DNA from: JBLHKW01 sp047618565
GTDB lineage: Bacteria > Planctomycetota > UBA1135 > GCA-002686595
Assembly (NCBI GenBank): GCA_047618565.1
Contig: JBLHKW010000218.1
Coordinates: 1-6,525, forward strand
Direction of reading: 5' to 3'
DNA: 6,525 nt
Positions 3,884 through 6,525 of this stretch are shown one piece after another. Made by a program: the position numbers and the translations under genes. Position 1 is the stretch's first letter. The number at the start of each line of letters is the position of its first letter. The notes beneath the pieces are model-generated. The model was not told the origin of the DNA and did not search any database. It was given only the letters and a program-made list of their open reading frames with translations.

Positions 3884-6298
3884 ATGAAATCCCATACACG
3901 CTCCCTGCTTCGTAGTGCCTTCCTCATCACCGGTCTACTGACCCTCCTGGGCACGCCCGGTGTCGCACGAAGTGCCAGTTCTGACGGACGGGTGATCGTC
4001 CTGGGCTTCGATGGCGCCGACGCCACGACGGTCGGCGAGCTCATGGCGGCCGGACAGCTCCCGAATCTGGCGAAGCTGGCGGAGCAGGGCACGTTCGCCC
4101 CGCTCAGGTCCACCAACCCGGCCGAGTCGGCTGCGGGCTGGGCGGCGCTCAACACGGGCATCAGTCCGGCCAAGAACGGCGTGCCCAGTTTCCTGGTGCG
4201 CAACCTTGTCTCCGTGGGCCCGGTGCCCGCGGCTGGCCACATCGTGCCGGGCACCACCAAGAAGATCGAGACCTTCGACCACACGGGCGTCATGAAGTGG
4301 CTCGTGGAGACGGACCCGATGATGCTCGGGGGCGGAGTCGGCGGTGTCGTGTTCATCGCCTTCTTCATCGTCTTTGCGGTCCTCTTGCGGGTCAAGAAGG
4401 GCATCGCCCTGTTCCTGGCGGCGTCGCTCGCGGGCGCTGGCGTCTGGGGCGTTGACCATGCCGGTTCCTACGTGCCGAGCGAGATTCCGGGGGTCTACGA
4501 GAACAAGGTGACTGCCGAGGGCTTCTGGGCCGTGGCCGCACGTGCGGGCGTCGAGTCCGTGGTGCTGGACGCCGCGCTCGCCTTCGATCAGCCGACCGTA
4601 CCGGGTGCGCGCGTTCTCGGCGGGCTCGGCTTGCCCGATGTGCGTCCCGCCTTGAACGGCGAGTGGTTCATCTACACGACGGACGACCTCGAGCTTTCGC
4701 GTGCTCCCGAGGGCGACGCGAGCTCGTCCGGTTCCGGCTTCACCTTCCGCGTCGACGAGCGCGACGGCAAGGTCCAGACCGATCTGTACGGGCCCGTGAA
4801 TTTCTGGGAGCGCGACAAGCTCGTGCGCGCAGCCGCCGAGCTCGAGGAGCAGCTCGAGGACAAGGACCTGGGCTGGAAGGAGAGCCGCGAGCTGCGCGAG
4901 AAGCAGAAGGCGTTCAAGGACGACCTCAAGGACTTTGATCGCAACGATCACGACCACCGCACGAGCACGCCGCTCGTGATGGAGCGCGTGGGGGACAAGA
5001 TCCGGGTCACGATCGGTGGCCGCAGCGAGGACCTGGCGGAGGGCGACTGGTCCGACTGGTACCACCCGGAGTTCCAGATCAACCCGCTGATCCGCGTCAG
5101 CTCCGTGACGCGCGTGCGACTCGTGAGTGCAAACGACCCGCTCGAGCTCTACGTGAACAGCCTGGAGATCGATCCCGCGAACCCGCCCTTCTGGCAGCCG
5201 ATCAGCCAACCGAACTCCTTCTCGGCCGACCTGGTCGAGTGGATCGGAAGCCCCTTCGAGACCCTGGGCTGGGCGTGCATGACCAACCAGATGAAGGACG
5301 AGAAGCTGGACATCGACGCCTTCCTGGAGGACATCGAGTTCACCATGGGCTGGCGCGAGAAGATGACCATGGCGACCCTCGGCCGCGATGACTGGAGCAT
5401 CCTGTTCAGTGTGTTCAGCACGACCGACCGCGTGCAGCACATCATGTACAAGTACTACGACGACAAGCACCCGATGCACGATCCGGTGGAGTCGGCGCGC
5501 GAGGTTCCGTTCTTTGGTCAGCAGGTCGCGCTGAAGGAGATCATCCCCGCCATCTACCGCCAGGCGGATCGCATCGTGGGGCGCGTCATGGACGAGGGCC
5601 TGAAGCCCGACGACACCTTGATGCTGTGCGCCGACCACGGCTTCACGAGCTACCGTCGCGGTCTGAACGTCAACAACTGGCTGGCGGAGAAGGGCTATCT
5701 CTTCCTGAAGCCGGGCGTCAAGAAGAGCGACGGCGGCGTGGTCTACGCCTATCCCGACTGGAGCAAGACCCAGGCCTACAGCCTCGGCCTGGGCATGCTG
5801 TTCCTGAACCTCGAGGGCCGCGAGCCGGGCGGCATCGTCAAGCTCGAGGAGGCCACGGAGCTACTTGAGCGCATCCGCGCCGACTTCCTGGCCGAGGTCG
5901 ACTCGCAGACTGGCGAACATGTCGGCTACGACGCGATCATCATGAAGGACCTGTACGACGGGCCCTGGGGCACCGCGGAGTACGAGTGCGCCGACCTGAT
6001 GCTGGGCTTCGCGCGCAACTACCGCACGTCCTGGTCGACCGTCTTCGGCAAGATCAAGCTGCAGGAAGAGGGCGGCAAGATCGTCCTCGGCGACCTGTAC
6101 TCGGACAACAAGAACAACTGGTCCGGCGACCACGCGTCCAACTCCCCGGACGTAGTCACCGGTATCTTCTTCTGCAACCGCCCGGTCGAGCTGCCCGCAG
6201 ACGGCGTGAGCGTGATGCACCTGGCACCGACGGTGCTCGACCTGATGGGCGTCGACATTCCGGCGGATTACGAGATGCCGGCCCTGACGCTGAAGTAA
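3884..6298 (+). CDS. Exported, membrane-tethered alkaline-phosphatase-superfamily phosphodiesterase/phosphatase
   Basis: The 804-residue product belongs to the alkaline phosphatase superfamily, nucleotide pyrophosphatase/phosphodiesterase type, which are two-metal enzymes cleaving phosphoester or phosphodiester bonds. A signal peptide occupies about residues 1-30 (basic start, LLRSAFLITGLLTLLGTP, candidate cut after VARS). All seven expected active-site positions are visible: Asp43 (GFDG), nucleophile Ser82 (PAESAAGW), Asp515 and His519 (STTDRVQH), Asp584-His585 (ADHGF) and His750 (SGDHAS). The nucleophile is Ser where Thr is common. Other family segments are GARVLGGLGLPDVR (241-254), RRGLNVNNWLAEKGYL (591-606), YSLGLGMLFLNLEGREPGG (632-650) and LAPTVLDLMG (780-789). 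Two insertions stand out. One is a hydrophobic hairpin (about 149-168 and 173-190) split by a basic RVKK turn. The other is a charged helical, possibly coiled-coil, stretch (about 312-352). Topology is probably periplasmic on both sides of the hairpin. The ATG has no clear Shine-Dalgarno site. The substrate is unknown, with phospholipid head groups, nucleotides and glycan phosphates all possible. Confidence 0.9.
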   Translation: MKSHTRSLLRSAFLITGLLTLLGTPGVARSASSDGRVIVLGFDGADATTVGELMAAGQLPNLAKLAEQGTFAPLRSTNPAESAAGWAALNTGISPAKNGVPSFLVRNLVSVGPVPAAGHIVPGTTKKIETFDHTGVMKWLVETDPMMLGGGVGGVVFIAFFIVFAVLLRVKKGIALFLAASLAGAGVWGVDHAGSYVPSEIPGVYENKVTAEGFWAVAARAGVESVVLDAALAFDQPTVPGARVLGGLGLPDVRPALNGEWFIYTTDDLELSRAPEGDASSSGSGFTFRVDERDGKVQTDLYGPVNFWERDKLVRAAAELEEQLEDKDLGWKESRELREKQKAFKDDLKDFDRNDHDHRTSTPLVMERVGDKIRVTIGGRSEDLAEGDWSDWYHPEFQINPLIRVSSVTRVRLVSANDPLELYVNSLEIDPANPPFWQPISQPNSFSADLVEWIGSPFETLGWACMTNQMKDEKLDIDAFLEDIEFTMGWREKMTMATLGRDDWSILFSVFSTTDRVQHIMYKYYDDKHPMHDPVESAREVPFFGQQVALKEIIPAIYRQADRIVGRVMDEGLKPDDTLMLCADHGFTSYRRGLNVNNWLAEKGYLFLKPGVKKSDGGVVYAYPDWSKTQAYSLGLGMLFLNLEGREPGGIVKLEEATELLERIRADFLAEVDSQTGEHVGYDAIIMKDLYDGPWGTAEYECADLMLGFARNYRTSWSTVFGKIKLQEEGGKIVLGDLYSDNKNNWSGDHASNSPDVVTGIFFCNRPVELPADGVSVMHLAPTVLDLMGVDIPADYEMPALTLK

Positions 6299-6315
6299 GG
6301 GCAGCGGGGACTGAC

Positions 6316-6327
6316 CGGGCTAGCCCG
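6316..6327. other. 12-bp perfect palindrome after the phosphatase stop
   Basis: The sequence cgggctagcccg is its own reverse complement. It begins 17 bp after the stop codon and is followed by aataatt. As RNA it gives only a four-pair stem with a CTAG loop, and no U-tract follows, so it is a poor intrinsic terminator. The central CTAG followed by cccg resembles the outer end of the 964-1141 element (ctag-cag-cccg). Confidence 0.6.
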
Positions 6328-6422
6328 AATAATTCATGAAGACGCGGCCCAAACGCGACGACCGGCCGGCTTCGCCGTCCTTTCGGCTTCTGGTGGTGCT
6401 TCTCGCGCGTTGGCATCCTCGA

Positions 6423-6438
6423 CGACCCGTAAGGGTCG
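6423..6438. repeat. Short hairpin (6-bp stem, GTAA loop)
   Basis: cgaccc pairs with gggtcg around a gtaa loop. It is one of a row of small stem-loops in the non-coding tail. Weaker four-pair members lie at 6367-6377 and 6488-6498. Confidence 0.5.
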
Positions 6439-6450
6439 CCTCTCCGCTAT

Positions 6451-6473
6451 CGGACGATCCGCAGGATCGTCCG
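6451..6473. repeat. Strong hairpin (10-bp stem, 3-nt loop)
   Basis: cggacgatcc (6451-6460) pairs perfectly with ggatcgtccg (6464-6473) around a gca loop. No T-run follows on either strand, so it is not a standard terminator, although it could still block exonuclease at the 3' end of the phosphatase transcript. The rest of 6299-6525 holds no credible gene. Its clustering of short hairpins recalls the interior of the 964-1141 element. Confidence 0.65.
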
Positions 6474-6525
6474 TACGGGTTTGCCTCGGGCTGCGCCCTC
6501 CGCAATTCCCGAACGCGGCCCCGTG

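Noticed and set aside
3001..3915. 304-codon plus-strand frame opposite the Ig-like gene
   Set aside because: It is an antisense shadow that overlaps the phosphatase start and has low-complexity Arg/Gly/His composition.
3935..5638. 567-codon open frame on the minus strand opposite the phosphatase gene
   Set aside because: It is a mirror of a high-GC coding strand. It is rich in His, Arg, Glu, Val and Leu with no recognisable domain, while the plus strand carries all family motifs.

Overview
The window comes from a high-GC bacterium. Strong Shine-Dalgarno sites are scarce. The dehydratase carries segments that I associate with planctomycete FabZ-type proteins (GYKD.R, QGFV.GK.VFE). Planctomycetota is therefore my best guess at the phylum, but this rests on memory of families and not on a search.

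Layout. Positions 1-472 hold no confident gene. They carry two direct copies of a 142-bp repeat (1-142 and 313-454, about 97% identical), each opening with a long, near-perfect hairpin. Positions 473-952 (minus) encode a FabZ-type hot-dog dehydratase. The gap 953-1192 is mostly filled by a 178-bp element with terminal inverted repeats (964-1141) that resembles a MITE. One end of it lies 11 bp upstream of the dehydratase start codon. Positions 1193-2581 (minus) encode a 12-helix MATE-type exporter. Its GTG start overlaps by 4 bp the stop of a membrane-anchored protein with carboxypeptidase-regulatory-like (Ig-like) domains (2578-3822, minus). Three tandem 24-bp repeats lie at the upstream end of that gene. 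Divergently, 3884-6298 (plus) encodes an 804-residue exported alkaline-phosphatase-superfamily phosphodiesterase or phosphatase with all seven expected metal and nucleophile positions and an unusual membrane hairpin inside the catalytic fold. Positions 6299-6525 are non-coding and carry a palindrome and a row of short hairpins that could be the start of another element leaving the window.

How the genes fit together. The anchored Ig-like protein and the MATE exporter are almost certainly cotranscribed. The dehydratase may once have followed them in the same operon, but the inserted element now separates it. Most products act at or beyond the cytoplasmic membrane (exporter, anchored beta-sandwich protein, exported hydrolase). 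The dehydratase supplies acyl-chain chemistry. A joint role in envelope lipid or acyl-metabolite handling is possible but only inferred. I see no RNA gene, CRISPR array or defence system, and no strong evidence for a wholly new system. The most unusual items are the paired hairpin repeats, the inverted-repeat element next to the dehydratase start, and the membrane hairpin in the phosphatase.
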